Source: Pseudomonas sp. M30-35
GTDB lineage: Bacteria > Pseudomonadota > Gammaproteobacteria > Pseudomonadales > Pseudomonadaceae
Direction of reading: 5' to 3'
DNA: 64,000 nt
Assembly: GCF_002163625.1 (NCBI RefSeq)
Contig: NZ_CP020892.1
Span: 4,526,001-4,590,000, forward strand
The notes under the pieces: model-generated
What the model was told of the DNA's origin: nothing
The model's database searches: none
What the model saw: the letters and a program-made list of their open reading frames with translations, nothing else
In this document: piece by piece, positions 53,751 to 62,347 of the stretch
How positions within the stretch are numbered: the stretch's first letter is position 1
How the letters are laid out: each line of letters begins with the position of its first letter
Translations under genes and position numbers: made by a program

Positions 53751-54371
53751 ATGGAGCTTGCGACGTTAGCGTTATTCCTGCCCGCGTGCTTTGCACTGAA
53801 TATGGCACCTGGGCCTAACAATCTGCTCTCTATCAGCAACGCCACCCGATATGGATTCCGCTCATCCTGTATGGCGGGTGCCGGTCGTCTGCTTGCCTTC
53901 GCGATCATGATTGCACTGGCGTCAGCAGGCTTGGCTGTCGTGCTACAAACGTCAGAACTGGTCTTCTATGGGATCAAGATAGTTGGCGCTGGCTACCTAT
54001 TCTACTTGGCATACCAGCTATGGGGCGCTGCCGCGAAAGCCGAGGCTGAGCCAGCAAGCACCCACGTGGGTTTATGGACTCTGGCACGACAAGAGTTCCT
54101 CGTCGCGGCAGGTAACCCCAAAGCCATTCTGATATTTACCGCATTCCTACCGCAGTTTATTGATCCGACTGCAGACATTGGCGCTCAATTTACGGTGCTT
54201 GGGTTATGTTTCCTGGCATTGGAATGGATTGCTATCGGGATCTACGCATACATTGGATTGCATATGCGCCGCTGGTTTGCCCAGCCTCGAGGTCAGAGGA
54301 TTTTCAATCGATGCTGTGCCGGATTATTGTCCGCTGCCGCCTCGCTGCTATTGATGGCTCGCCGAGCCTGA
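53751..54371 (+). CDS. LysE/RhtB-family amino-acid exporter
   Basis: A 206-residue inner-membrane exporter with about six helices. FLPACFALNMAPGPNNLLSISNATRYGFRSSCMAGAGRLLAF is the LysE signature; GNPKAILIFTAFLPQFIDPTA is the second conserved region. The ATG at 53751 with GGAG upstream was chosen over 53739. It is 118 bases after eutA on the same strand, so may be co-transcribed and export excess amino-acid intermediates, or may be an independent gene. Confidence 0.88.
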   Translation: MELATLALFLPACFALNMAPGPNNLLSISNATRYGFRSSCMAGAGRLLAFAIMIALASAGLAVVLQTSELVFYGIKIVGAGYLFYLAYQLWGAAAKAEAEPASTHVGLWTLARQEFLVAAGNPKAILIFTAFLPQFIDPTADIGAQFTVLGLCFLALEWIAIGIYAYIGLHMRRWFAQPRGQRIFNRCCAGLLSAAASLLLMARRA

Positions 54372-54460
54372 CCCGCATCAGGTTGCCCAGGTCGCGCTTC
54401 ACCGGGCTCACCAGATGCTCAGGACAAAAAGCGGTGTTCGCCCTACGTACTTCAGGCACA

Positions 54461-54499
54461 AAAAAACCGGCGTTCAGAGTATGAATCCGCCGGTTTTTT
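54461..54499. terminator. Bidirectional intrinsic terminator
   Basis: Arms AAAAAACCGGCG and CGCCGGTTTTTT around a 15-base loop between the LysE gene and the convergent small envelope-protein gene. It closes the ectoine-cluster side. Confidence 0.88.
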
Positions 54500-54513
54500 G
54501 TTCTGAGTAGAAC

Positions 54514-54861
54514 TCAGTTATTGCCTTTGTAACCCACGCTGGTGCAACCCAGACAACGCTGAAAAGCCTCGCGACCCGGCTCTTGGATCAGCGCGGTTGC
54601 GGCCTCATCAATGTTACCGCCGAGCGCGGTAAATGGCAGGCTGACGATAAATGCAGCAGTACCAATGATGGTCGCCCCGATAAGCAGTGGACGTGCAATA
54701 AGCAAGTCACCAATCATCGAATACGCCTTGGGTGCATTGGCGGTGTAAATTGGGTCACCACTGGTATTGTCGTCCCGCTGAACCACTTCAGCCGACGCCG
54801 GTAGTGCCAGCAGGCCAGAGGAAAGCGCCAGGACAACAGCGATCGAGCGAAACAGATTCAT
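54514..54861 (-). CDS. Small exported/envelope hypothetical protein
   Basis: A 115-residue protein with a signal peptide ([21 protein letters not shown]), a hydrophobic helix in the middle ([25 protein letters not shown]) and a short Cys-containing tail ([12 protein letters not shown]). ATG at 54861 with AAGGA upstream; a TTG five codons earlier was rejected. From memory, a gene of this kind sits in the same place upstream of mutM in P. aeruginosa, so it is the likely right boundary of the inserted ectoine cluster. Function unknown. Confidence 0.75.
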   Translation of the reverse strand: MNLFRSIAVVLALSSGLLALPASAEVVQRDDNTSGDPIYTANAPKAYSMIGDLLIARPLLIGATIIGTAAFIVSLPFTALGGNIDEAATALIQEPGREAFQRCLGCTSVGYKGNN

Positions 54862-55056
54862 GGAATAATCCTTCAACGATACAGAGTCAGTTCATATAAC
54901 TATATCAGCGCAATGCCAATTGTCAGCGTGATTGGCTTCAATATCCGTGAACAAGCACCGTTCAACTGACTTTTTGACGTGAGAACGCAGACTGCATCAC
55001 TCTTTAACCGCATTCAGCGCCCTCTGAAAAGCCAGCAACCACCAGTGATGGACTCG

Positions 55057-55869
55057 CTAGCGCTGGCACTGCGCACAATAAACGCTGGCGCGCTGCCCCA
55101 GTTTTAGCTCACGCAATGTACTGCCGCACACTTTGCAAAACTCACCGCCACGGCCATAGGCGAACAGTTCTTGCTGGAAGTAGCCGGGCTGGCCGTCACC
55201 GCCGATAAAATCCCGCAAGGTAGTGCCGCCACGCTCGATGGCATGGGCCAGAATGCGTTTAATCTCCACCGCCAGCTTGGCGTAACGCGCCTTGGAAATG
55301 CTTCCGGCTTCGCGGCGAGGGTCAATCCCTGCGGCAAACAGCGCTTCAGTCGCGTAGATATTGCCCACACCGACCACCACGGCGTTATCCATGATGAACG
55401 GTTTGACCGCCATCGAACGCCCTCGCGACTTCTCGTACAAGCGCTCGCCGGAAAACGCATCGGTCAGGGGTTCGGGCCCCAGCTTGCTCAGCAGCACATG
55501 CTCAAGTGGCGTGTTACTCCAGAGCAGCGCACCGAAACGACGCGGGTCGGTGTAGCGCAGCGCCATGCCCGATTCCAGCTCGATATCGACATGCTCGTGT
55601 TTTGCCGCAGGCGTGCCACATGGCACTAACCGCAGATTGCCAGACATACCCAAGTGGCTGATCAAACTGCCGGTTTCGAGCTTGATCAGCAAATACTTGG
55701 CGCGGCGCTCGACGCATTCGATACGCTGGCCTGAGACCAGAATATCGAGGTCCTCCGGGATCGGCCAACGCAAGCGGCGGTCACGCACAATCACCCGGCT
55801 GATACGTTGGCCAACTAAATGAGGCGCAATGCCGCGGCGGGTGGTTTCGACTTCAGGGAGTTCGGGCAT
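55057..55869 (-). CDS. mutM: Formamidopyrimidine-DNA glycosylase
   Basis: A 270-residue base-excision enzyme removing 8-oxoguanine. The N-terminal catalytic Pro is in [16 protein letters not shown]-lyase/helix-two-turn-helix region [29 protein letters not shown] follows, and the zinc finger at the C-terminus reads [30 protein letters not shown] (four Cys). Full length. Divergent from the RlmI gene with about 126 bases between. Confidence 0.97.
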   Translation of the reverse strand: MPELPEVETTRRGIAPHLVGQRISRVIVRDRRLRWPIPEDLDILVSGQRIECVERRAKYLLIKLETGSLISHLGMSGNLRLVPCGTPAAKHEHVDIELESGMALRYTDPRRFGALLWSNTPLEHVLLSKLGPEPLTDAFSGERLYEKSRGRSMAVKPFIMDNAVVVGVGNIYATEALFAAGIDPRREAGSISKARYAKLAVEIKRILAHAIERGGTTLRDFIGGDGQPGYFQQELFAYGRGGEFCKVCGSTLRELKLGQRASVYCAQCQR

Positions 55870-55995
55870 AGGTCGCCAATTCGGTAGATATTTCAGCGAT
55901 TAATTTTCACATTATCCTGTCGCTAAAACCAGCAAGCACAGCCCTAAGAAGCCTGTGCTGCGCTATAATTTCGCTCTTTTTTCGGAGAGCACCCA

Positions 55996-57192
55996 ATGTC
56001 CCTGCCCAGCCTGCGCCTGAAAGCCAATGCCGACCGACGCCTGCGCGCCGGCCATCTTTGGGTCTACAGCAACGAAATTGATGTCGCCGCCACGCCACTC
56101 AACGGTTTTGCCGCCGGTGATCAAGCGATTCTTGAGGCCGCAGGCGGTAAGCCGCTTGGCGTTGTCGCGCTCAGCCCGAACAACCTGATCTGCGCTCGCC
56201 TGCTGTCGCGTGACGTCAAGCATGTGCTGGACAAATCATTGCTGGTGCATCGCATTAACGTTGCCTTGAGCCTGCGCGAGCGCCTGTTCGACAAGCCTTG
56301 CTACCGCTTGGTCTATGGCGATTCTGATCTGCTGCCAGGCCTGGTGGTTGATCGTTTCTTCGATATTTTGGTCGTGCAACTGGCTTCTGCGACCATGGAG
56401 CGGCACAAGGATGACGTGCTTGCAGCGCTGATTCAAACCATCAAACCCAGCGGGATTTTGCTCAAGAATGATTCCGCAGCGCGCGACGCTGAAGGCCTTG
56501 AGCGTTATGTCGATACCGCCTTTGGCGTGGTGCCTGAATGGGTCGCGCTGGAAGAAAACGGCGTTAAGTTCGAAGCGCCGGTCATCGAAGGTCAAAAGAC
56601 TGGCTGGTTCTATGATCACCGCATGAACCGCGCTCGCCTGGCTCCGTATGTTAAAGGCAAGCGAGTGCTGGACCTGTTCAGCTACATCGGCGGCTGGGGC
56701 GTGCAAGCCGCTGCATTTGGCGCCACTGAAGTCATGTGTGTCGATGCCTCAAGCTTTGCTTTGGACGGTGTTGAGCGCAACGCAACGCTCAATGGTTTGT
56801 CTGAGCAAGTGGTCTGTGTTGAAGGCGATGCCTTCGCCGCGCTGAAAGAGTTGAAGTCGGCCGAAGAGCGCTTCGATGTGGTGATTGTTGATCCACCTGC
56901 GTTCATCAAGCGCAAAAAAGACATGAAAAACGGTGAAGCCGCTTACCGCCGCCTCAATGAACAGGCGATGCGTCTGCTTAATAAAGACGGAATCCTGGTC
57001 AGCGCCTCGTGCTCCATGCACCTGCCCGAAGATGACTTGCAGAATATCCTGCTGACCAGCGCACGCCACCTCGATCGCAATATCCAGTTGCTTGAGCGCG
57101 GCGCGCAAGGTCCTGATCACCCGGTGCATCCAGCTATCGTTGAGACTCGCTATATCAAGAGCCTGACTTGCCGGCTGCTGCCAAACAGCTAA
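55996..57192 (+). CDS. rlmI: 23S rRNA m5C methyltransferase, RlmI-like
   Basis: A 398-residue SAM methyltransferase with an N-terminal PUA domain (DRRLRAGHLWVYSNEIDV), the EEhEhE linker domain (GVVPEWVALEENGVKFEAPVIEGQKTGWFYDHRMNRARL), SAM motif VLDLFSYIGGWGVQAAAFGATEV, catalytic VIVDPPAFIKRKKD and the nucleophile Cys in SASCSMHLPEDDL. Family length. E. coli RlmI methylates C1962 of 23S rRNA; here assigned by motifs. A loose hairpin follows its stop at 57205-57235. Confidence 0.85.
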   Translation: MSLPSLRLKANADRRLRAGHLWVYSNEIDVAATPLNGFAAGDQAILEAAGGKPLGVVALSPNNLICARLLSRDVKHVLDKSLLVHRINVALSLRERLFDKPCYRLVYGDSDLLPGLVVDRFFDILVVQLASATMERHKDDVLAALIQTIKPSGILLKNDSAARDAEGLERYVDTAFGVVPEWVALEENGVKFEAPVIEGQKTGWFYDHRMNRARLAPYVKGKRVLDLFSYIGGWGVQAAAFGATEVMCVDASSFALDGVERNATLNGLSEQVVCVEGDAFAALKELKSAEERFDVVIVDPPAFIKRKKDMKNGEAAYRRLNEQAMRLLNKDGILVSASCSMHLPEDDLQNILLTSARHLDRNIQLLERGAQGPDHPVHPAIVETRYIKSLTCRLLPNS

Positions 57193-57566
57193 AAGCAGTT
57201 AGCGGCGGCCACACCTGATTTTAGGATGTGGCCGCGCTCGCCAACGCCCCCGCCCAATACACCTGCAACAGCTACGCACTAATACCGTGCGGGTATTCGG
57301 GTGTCTGCTGCATAGCGTTTTGCTGTGTAGTTGTTACAAGTCCCCACACCCAAAGTGGCCAATAGCCCAGAGCCAACTAGTCTTATCGACAAAGCGACGC
57401 GTCAAATAGGCCATCTGTTTTGTTTGGCGTGGTAATTGCTTTGTTGTTCAGCATAAAACGTATCAATAACAGCAGATCGCAGATGAGCAGGCGCTACTGC
57501 TGGTAAAAAATATACAAGGACTGGTCATGAGCCAGTGCTTGTTTTTGTTTTCGGGCGGGGAGATGT
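57193..57566 (+). promoter_or_regulatory. 374-bp leader region of the polyamine-type transporter
   Basis: Contains the hairpin after rlmI (arms GCGGCCACA/TGTGGCCGC, 57205-57235) and, near its 3' end, a terminator-like stem-loop with a possible leader peptide just before potA. No gene other than that short frame was recognised; the rest is AT-rich and probably holds the promoter. Confidence 0.45.
57515..57550 (+). terminator. Terminator/attenuator hairpin in the potA leader
   Basis: CAAGGACTGG and CCAGTGCTTG pair at 9 of 10 positions around TCATGAG and run into TTTTTGTTT. It ends only 16 bases before the potA ATG. A terminator at this place implies conditional read-through. Confidence 0.6.
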
Positions 57567-57574
57567 ATGGCTGA
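57527..57574 (+). CDS. Possible 15-residue leader peptide upstream of potA
   Basis: ATG in the hairpin loop with AAGGA six bases upstream, encoding MSQCLFLFSGGEMYG and stopping at TGA 57572-57574, 8 bases inside potA. Its frame runs through the T tract and the potA ribosome site (GGGCGGGGAG). If translated it would open the hairpin and couple to potA. No proof that it is expressed. Confidence 0.3.
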   Translation: MSQCLFLFSGGEMYG

Positions 57575-58694
57575 TCAAGCTGGGGACAAACCGTTCCTGC
57601 AATTCACCAACGTAAAAAAGACCTATGACAACAAGAGCCTTGTAGTCAAAGACTTCAACCTCGATGTAGCCAAGGGCGAATTTATCACCCTGCTCGGCCC
57701 GTCAGGCTCAGGCAAAACCACCTGCTTAATGATGCTCGCCGGTTTCGAGGATGTTACCAGCGGCGAAATCCTCATCAATGGCCGCTCGGTCACTAGCATT
57801 GCGCCTTACCAGCGCAACATCGGCATGGTCTTCCAGCAATACGCCCTGTTCCCGCACTTAACCCTGCGCGAAAATTTGGCGTACCCGTTGAAAGTTCGCA
57901 AAATGGGCAAGGATGAAATCAACGCCAAGGTCGATGAATACCTGGCGCTGGTTGAGCTGCAAGACTTTGGCAATCGGCATCCCGGCCAGCTTTCCGGCGG
58001 CCAGCGCCAGCGCGTGGCCTTAGCCCGCGCGCTGATTTTCGCCCCGGATATCGTGCTGATGGACGAACCGCTTGGCGCTCTCGACAAAAAACTGCGCGAG
58101 CAAATGCAGTTCGAAATCAAACGCCTGCACGAGCAGCTCGGTTTCACCGTGATTTATGTCACCCATGATCAGACTGAAGCGCTGACCATGAGCGACCGCA
58201 TTGCCGTATTCAACAACGGTATCGTCCAGCAATGCGCGGCGCCACACGTGCTGTATGAGCGCCCGGCCAACCTATTCGTTGCGGGTTTTATCGGCGAGAG
58301 CAACACGCTTAAAGGCACCATTGCCTCAGTCGAATCAGACACCGTCACCGTACGCCTCGAAGACGGCGCGCAAGTCAGTTGCCTGAAAGCCAACTGCACA
58401 GAGGTTGGCGCGCCAACCACCATTTCGGTACGCCCCGAGAAGCTGACCTTTACCGATCGCCTTGGCACCACAGGCAACCAGATCAAGGCCCGCTTCGTCG
58501 CTCGCCACTATGTCGGCGAATACATTCGCTACCAGTTCGAAGCCGCAGACGGCACTGAGTTGGTAGTCAAGAATCTGAACGACAGTTCAGCTCCGCAATT
58601 CAGCGCCAAAGATGAAGTCGCCTTGGCCTGGCTTGCCCAAGACAGTCAGGCGCTTGACCGGCCTGCACCACAGACAACAACACAGGTTCCGTAG
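57567..58694 (+). CDS. potA: Polyamine-type ABC transporter ATP-binding protein
   Basis: A 375-residue ABC ATPase with a C-terminal TOBE regulatory domain. Walker A LLGPSGSGKTTCLMMLAG, Q-loop VFQQYALFPHLTLRENLAYPL, signature LSGGQRQRVALARAL, Walker B IVLMDEPLGALDKKLR and H-loop YVTHDQTEAL are intact. The TOBE region (FVAGFIGESNTLKGTIASVESD) is typical of PotA/FbpC-type. It precedes a PotD-like binding protein and two permeases, so putrescine or spermidine is the best guess, with other compounds possible. Confidence 0.9.
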   Translation: MADQAGDKPFLQFTNVKKTYDNKSLVVKDFNLDVAKGEFITLLGPSGSGKTTCLMMLAGFEDVTSGEILINGRSVTSIAPYQRNIGMVFQQYALFPHLTLRENLAYPLKVRKMGKDEINAKVDEYLALVELQDFGNRHPGQLSGGQRQRVALARALIFAPDIVLMDEPLGALDKKLREQMQFEIKRLHEQLGFTVIYVTHDQTEALTMSDRIAVFNNGIVQQCAAPHVLYERPANLFVAGFIGESNTLKGTIASVESDTVTVRLEDGAQVSCLKANCTEVGAPTTISVRPEKLTFTDRLGTTGNQIKARFVARHYVGEYIRYQFEAADGTELVVKNLNDSSAPQFSAKDEVALAWLAQDSQALDRPAPQTTTQVP

Positions 58695-58779
58695 CCGTGG
58701 AAAAGGCAGCGCATTAATTTGCATAGACTTCCCAAAGCGGCTTAGCAACACACATAAAAACAGGCAATGGAGCACGGAT

Positions 58780-59853
58780 ATGGCTAGATCACTATGCACC
58801 AGTATTTCCGCTTTCACTCTGACGGCTGCCTTGGGCTTGGCGTCGTTTGGCGCGCACGCTGAAGACAGTTTGACTGTTGTATCCTGGGGTGGCGCTTACG
58901 GCACAGCCCAAAAGAATCACATGATTGACCCGTTCCAAAAGGATACCGGCGTCAAGGTGCTGTTCGAGGACTACTCCGGCGGTGTGGCCGAAATGAAGGC
59001 TCAAGTTGAGTCCGGCAATATCCAGTGGGACGTGGTCGACGTAGAAGTAATCGACCTTGAGCGCGCCTGTTCCGAGGGGCTACTCGAAACCATCCCGCGT
59101 GACATTCTGCCACCAGGTGTGGACGGCACACCGGCTGAGGAAGACTTCATCCCGGATGCCCTGTCCAGCGAGTGTGCGATCGGCAACATTGTCTGGTCGG
59201 TGGTGTTTGCCTACAACGAAAAAACCATTGGCGACACCAAGGCGAGCAGCATTGGCGACTTCTTCGACACTGCAAAAATCCCGGGCAAGCGCGCCATGCG
59301 CAAACGTCCGCAGGTAAATATGGAGTGGGCATTGCTGGCTGATGGTGTTGCCCCTAAAGATGTCTATGAAGTTCTGGCAACGCCTGAAGGTCAGGAACGC
59401 GCTTTCAAAAAGCTCGACACCATCAAGAACGACATCGTCTGGTTTGACTCCTGGTCGCAAGCTCCACAACTGCTGAATGATGGCGGTGCGGTGTTGGTGC
59501 AATCGGCTAACGGTCGCTTCTATGACTCGATCCGTAAAGAAGGCAAACCTTTCGTTATCGTCTGGGACGGCCACGTCTACGACCTCGACGCCTGGGCAGT
59601 ACTGAAAGGCTCGCCGAAAAAAGACCTGGCATTCAAGTTCATCGCTTACGCCACCCAATCCAAGCCACTGGCGGGGATGAGTGACGTGGCTTACGGCCCA
59701 ACCCGTAAGTCTTCAACGCCGATGATGGACCCTGCCGCAGCACCGCATCTGCCAACTGCGCACCTGGATGAAGGTATCCGTGCCGGTTCTGAGTTCTGGG
59801 CAGACTACGGCGAGTCGCTCGGTGAGAAGTTCAACGAGTGGTTGCTCAAGTAA
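58780..59853 (+). CDS. PotD/PotF-like periplasmic binding protein
   Basis: A 357-residue binding protein with a signal peptide (ISAFTLTAALGLASFGAHA) and a mature start EDSLTVVSWGGAYGTAQKNHMIDPFQKDTGVKVLFEDYSGG, the family 1 polyamine/iron-type binder. The ATG at 58780 has GGAG upstream; a longer frame reaching into the preceding gene was rejected. The interior CAIGNIVWSVVFAYNEKTIG and KFIAYATQSKPLAGMSDVAYGP are usual for PotD relatives of the Pseudomonas family. Ligand unproven. Confidence 0.88.
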   Translation: MARSLCTSISAFTLTAALGLASFGAHAEDSLTVVSWGGAYGTAQKNHMIDPFQKDTGVKVLFEDYSGGVAEMKAQVESGNIQWDVVDVEVIDLERACSEGLLETIPRDILPPGVDGTPAEEDFIPDALSSECAIGNIVWSVVFAYNEKTIGDTKASSIGDFFDTAKIPGKRAMRKRPQVNMEWALLADGVAPKDVYEVLATPEGQERAFKKLDTIKNDIVWFDSWSQAPQLLNDGGAVLVQSANGRFYDSIRKEGKPFVIVWDGHVYDLDAWAVLKGSPKKDLAFKFIAYATQSKPLAGMSDVAYGPTRKSSTPMMDPAAAPHLPTAHLDEGIRAGSEFWADYGESLGEKFNEWLLK

Positions 59854-59932
59854 CTTAACGCCCCATCAGCTGGGCGACGACTAAGTCGCCCAGCTGGATT
59901 TACGACTGACCCCTGATCTACGGAGTTCACGC

Positions 59933-61165
59933 TTGTCATCGTTAACCACCACTGAAGCCAGACAAGCAGCCAGCGCGCAACGCAAAAAACGTCTCACCGC
60001 GTTTATGTTTGTGGTGCCACTGCTGGTGTTTATATTACTGACCTTCGTTGCCCCCATCGCCAGCATGCTCTGGCGCAGCGTGCATCACCCGACAGTGGCC
60101 GAGCTGATTCCGCACACCCTGATTGCGCTGAAAGACTGGGACGGCAAAGCTGTGCCCGATCAACAGACCCTGCAAATTTTTGCCGTAGAGCTTAATGGCC
60201 TGGCCAAGGAGCGTCTGTCCGGCAAGCTCGCTGAAGAGATCAACCGTGCCTACGCGGGCATGTCTAGCGTGGTCAAATCCACAGCGCGTAAAGTCACCAA
60301 ACTGAAAGGTGACGACCTCACAGAAAAAGGCGCCGAAACCCTGCTCGCCGCCAACCCCAAGTGGCAACGTACTGACCTGTGGTTCGCGATTCAGCGTGCT
60401 GGTAAGAGGTACACTTACGATTATTACCTGACCGCACTCGACCTCGAACTGAAACCCGACACGGGTATTCAAGTGCGCGAAGAAACTCAGATTTACCTGC
60501 AGCTTTACAGCAAAACGCTGACCATGGCGCTGGTGATCACCCTGCTCTGCGCCGCACTTGGCTATCCGCTGTCCTATTACCTTGCCAGGCTCCCGGCGAA
60601 CCGCGCGAACCTGCTGCTGGTGTTGGTACTGCTGCCATTCTGGACATCGTTACTGGTGCGCACGACTGCGTGGATTGCGCTGTTGCAGACCAACGGGGTG
60701 ATTAACTCATTCCTGATGGGCGTCGGACTAACCGATGAGCCGTTCGAGATGCTCTATACCTCGTTCGCCACCGTGGTCGCGATGACCCACATTCTGTTGC
60801 CATTCATGATTCTGCCGCTGTACAGCGTGATGCGCGGCATTGACCCCAGCTACATGCGCGCCGCATTGTCACTGGGAGATAAACCGATCCCGGCGTTCGC
60901 CAAGATTTACTTTCCCATGACCCTACCCGGCCTTAGCGCTGGCGCCTTGCTGGTCTTCATCATCTCAGTGGGTTACTACATCACCCCAGCGCTGGTGGGT
61001 GGCACCGACGGCCAGATGATCAGCAACATCATTGCCTTCCACATGCAGCGCTCGAACAACTGGGAGCTGGCCGCTGCGCTGGGCTCACTGCTGCTCGCGC
61101 TGATTCTGTTGCTCTACTGGCTGTACGACCGTTTCGTCGGCGCCAGCAATATCAAGTTGGGTTAA
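59933..61165 (+). CDS. ABC transporter permease (PotB-like) with a long first periplasmic loop
   Basis: A 410-residue permease, far longer than PotB (about 285). TTG start at 59933 with GGAG upstream. Membrane helix 1 (FMFVVPLLVFILLTFVAPIASMLW) at residues 24-47 is followed by about 150 residues of polar, helical sequence (PHTLIALKDWDGK ... VREETQIYLQLYSKT) before helix 2 near residue 195. The later helices and the EAA-type loop (YMRAALSLGDKPIPAFAKIYFPMTLPGLSAGA) are standard. I know such extended permeases from proteobacterial polyamine-like systems; the loop's role is unknown. Confidence 0.87.
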   Translation: MSSLTTTEARQAASAQRKKRLTAFMFVVPLLVFILLTFVAPIASMLWRSVHHPTVAELIPHTLIALKDWDGKAVPDQQTLQIFAVELNGLAKERLSGKLAEEINRAYAGMSSVVKSTARKVTKLKGDDLTEKGAETLLAANPKWQRTDLWFAIQRAGKRYTYDYYLTALDLELKPDTGIQVREETQIYLQLYSKTLTMALVITLLCAALGYPLSYYLARLPANRANLLLVLVLLPFWTSLLVRTTAWIALLQTNGVINSFLMGVGLTDEPFEMLYTSFATVVAMTHILLPFMILPLYSVMRGIDPSYMRAALSLGDKPIPAFAKIYFPMTLPGLSAGALLVFIISVGYYITPALVGGTDGQMISNIIAFHMQRSNNWELAAALGSLLLALILLLYWLYDRFVGASNIKLG

Positions 61166-61168
61166 ACC

Positions 61169-62020
61169 ATGGCCAAAACTCCTGCATATTTCGGCTTCTG
61201 GTATCACATTGGCACCTGGCTGCTGAAAAGCACCTCGTGGCTGGTGCTGTTTTTCCTGATCATGCCGATCCTGGTGATTATTCCGCTGTCGTTTAACGTC
61301 GAGCCGTTCTTTAGCTTTACCAAAGGCATGCTGACGTTCCAACCCGAGGCGTACTCACTGCGCTGGTACAGTGCAATTTTCAGTGATCCAAAGTGGGTTC
61401 TGGCAATCAAGAACAGCTTCTTTATCGGCATCTGCGCCACGATCATCGCCACCCTCTTGGGCACCTGCGCGGCGGTTGGGCTAGCGCGCGACGATATGCC
61501 TGCACGGCGCTTAATCACCGCATTGCTGCTATCACCGATGATCGTGCCGCTGATCATCACCGCCGCGGGCATGTTCTTCTTCTACTCGGACCTAGGTTTA
61601 GCGGGCAATTATCTTGGGGTGATTCTGGCCCACGCCGCGCTCGGCACACCGTTCGTCATCATCACCGTGACGGCGACACTGACTGGCTTCGACTACTCGC
61701 TGGTGCGCGCGGGGTTAAACCTGGGCGCACGGCCGGTGCGAGTGTTCTGGGACATCATCATGCCGCTGATTCGCCCCGGCGTTATTTCCGGCGCGTTATT
61801 CGCCTTTATTACCTCGTTCGATGAAGTGGTGGTGATTCTGTTTATGGCCGGGCCGCAGCAACGCACCATTCCCCGGCAAATGTTCTCGGGCCTGCGTGAA
61901 CAGATCAATCCGAGCATTCTGGCGATTGCCACACTGCTGATCATCCTCTCAATCATCATGCTGGTGACCATCGAACTGCTGCGCCGACGCTCAGCCCGTT
62001 TACGCGGCGTCGAGGCTTAA
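61169..62020 (+). CDS. ABC transporter permease (PotC-like)
   Basis: A 283-residue permease with six helices and the EAA loop LVRAGLNLGARPVRVFWDIIMPLIRPGVISGALFAFITSFDEVVVILFM, typical of PotC. It starts 3 bases after the PotB-like gene stop and completes the transporter. An 8-bp hairpin (GGCTTAAT/ATTAAGCC, 62014-62035) overlaps its stop codon and has no T tract. Confidence 0.92.
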   Translation: MAKTPAYFGFWYHIGTWLLKSTSWLVLFFLIMPILVIIPLSFNVEPFFSFTKGMLTFQPEAYSLRWYSAIFSDPKWVLAIKNSFFIGICATIIATLLGTCAAVGLARDDMPARRLITALLLSPMIVPLIITAAGMFFFYSDLGLAGNYLGVILAHAALGTPFVIITVTATLTGFDYSLVRAGLNLGARPVRVFWDIIMPLIRPGVISGALFAFITSFDEVVVILFMAGPQQRTIPRQMFSGLREQINPSILAIATLLIILSIIMLVTIELLRRRSARLRGVEA

Positions 62021-62347
62021 TTGCAGGATTAAGCCAGCAGTAAAGCGGCGAGCAAACCAGAGTGAAGCGACGAGCAAGCCGTCCATCAGTCGCCACAACC
62101 CTTTCGCCAAACCGCTCGCAGGGATTAGAATCAGAAGTCTCCTGCCACACCTCGGCGGAGCTGGTCACTGCCGCGCTAACCCTGCGCCGCAAGTGACCTC
62201 AGACCAACCCGCGGACATTTCCGTTTGCGTTGTGCCTGAACCCGGCTCACCCTACGTATATAAGGGCGCTTGTAAAAACCACTGCGTTACCCACCACAGT
62301 TGTTTTTACAGGCTCCCGCCAACCGTTATTAGCTGCAGGAACCTGTC
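62021..62347. other. 327-bp intergenic region before ilvD
   Basis: No gene recognised. A long inverted repeat at 62264-62317 (GGGCGCTTGTAAAAAC against GTTTTTACAGGCTCCC, 14 of 16 pairs, 22-base loop) resembles a small palindromic intergenic element and lies 30 bases before the ilvD start. Confidence 0.5.
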
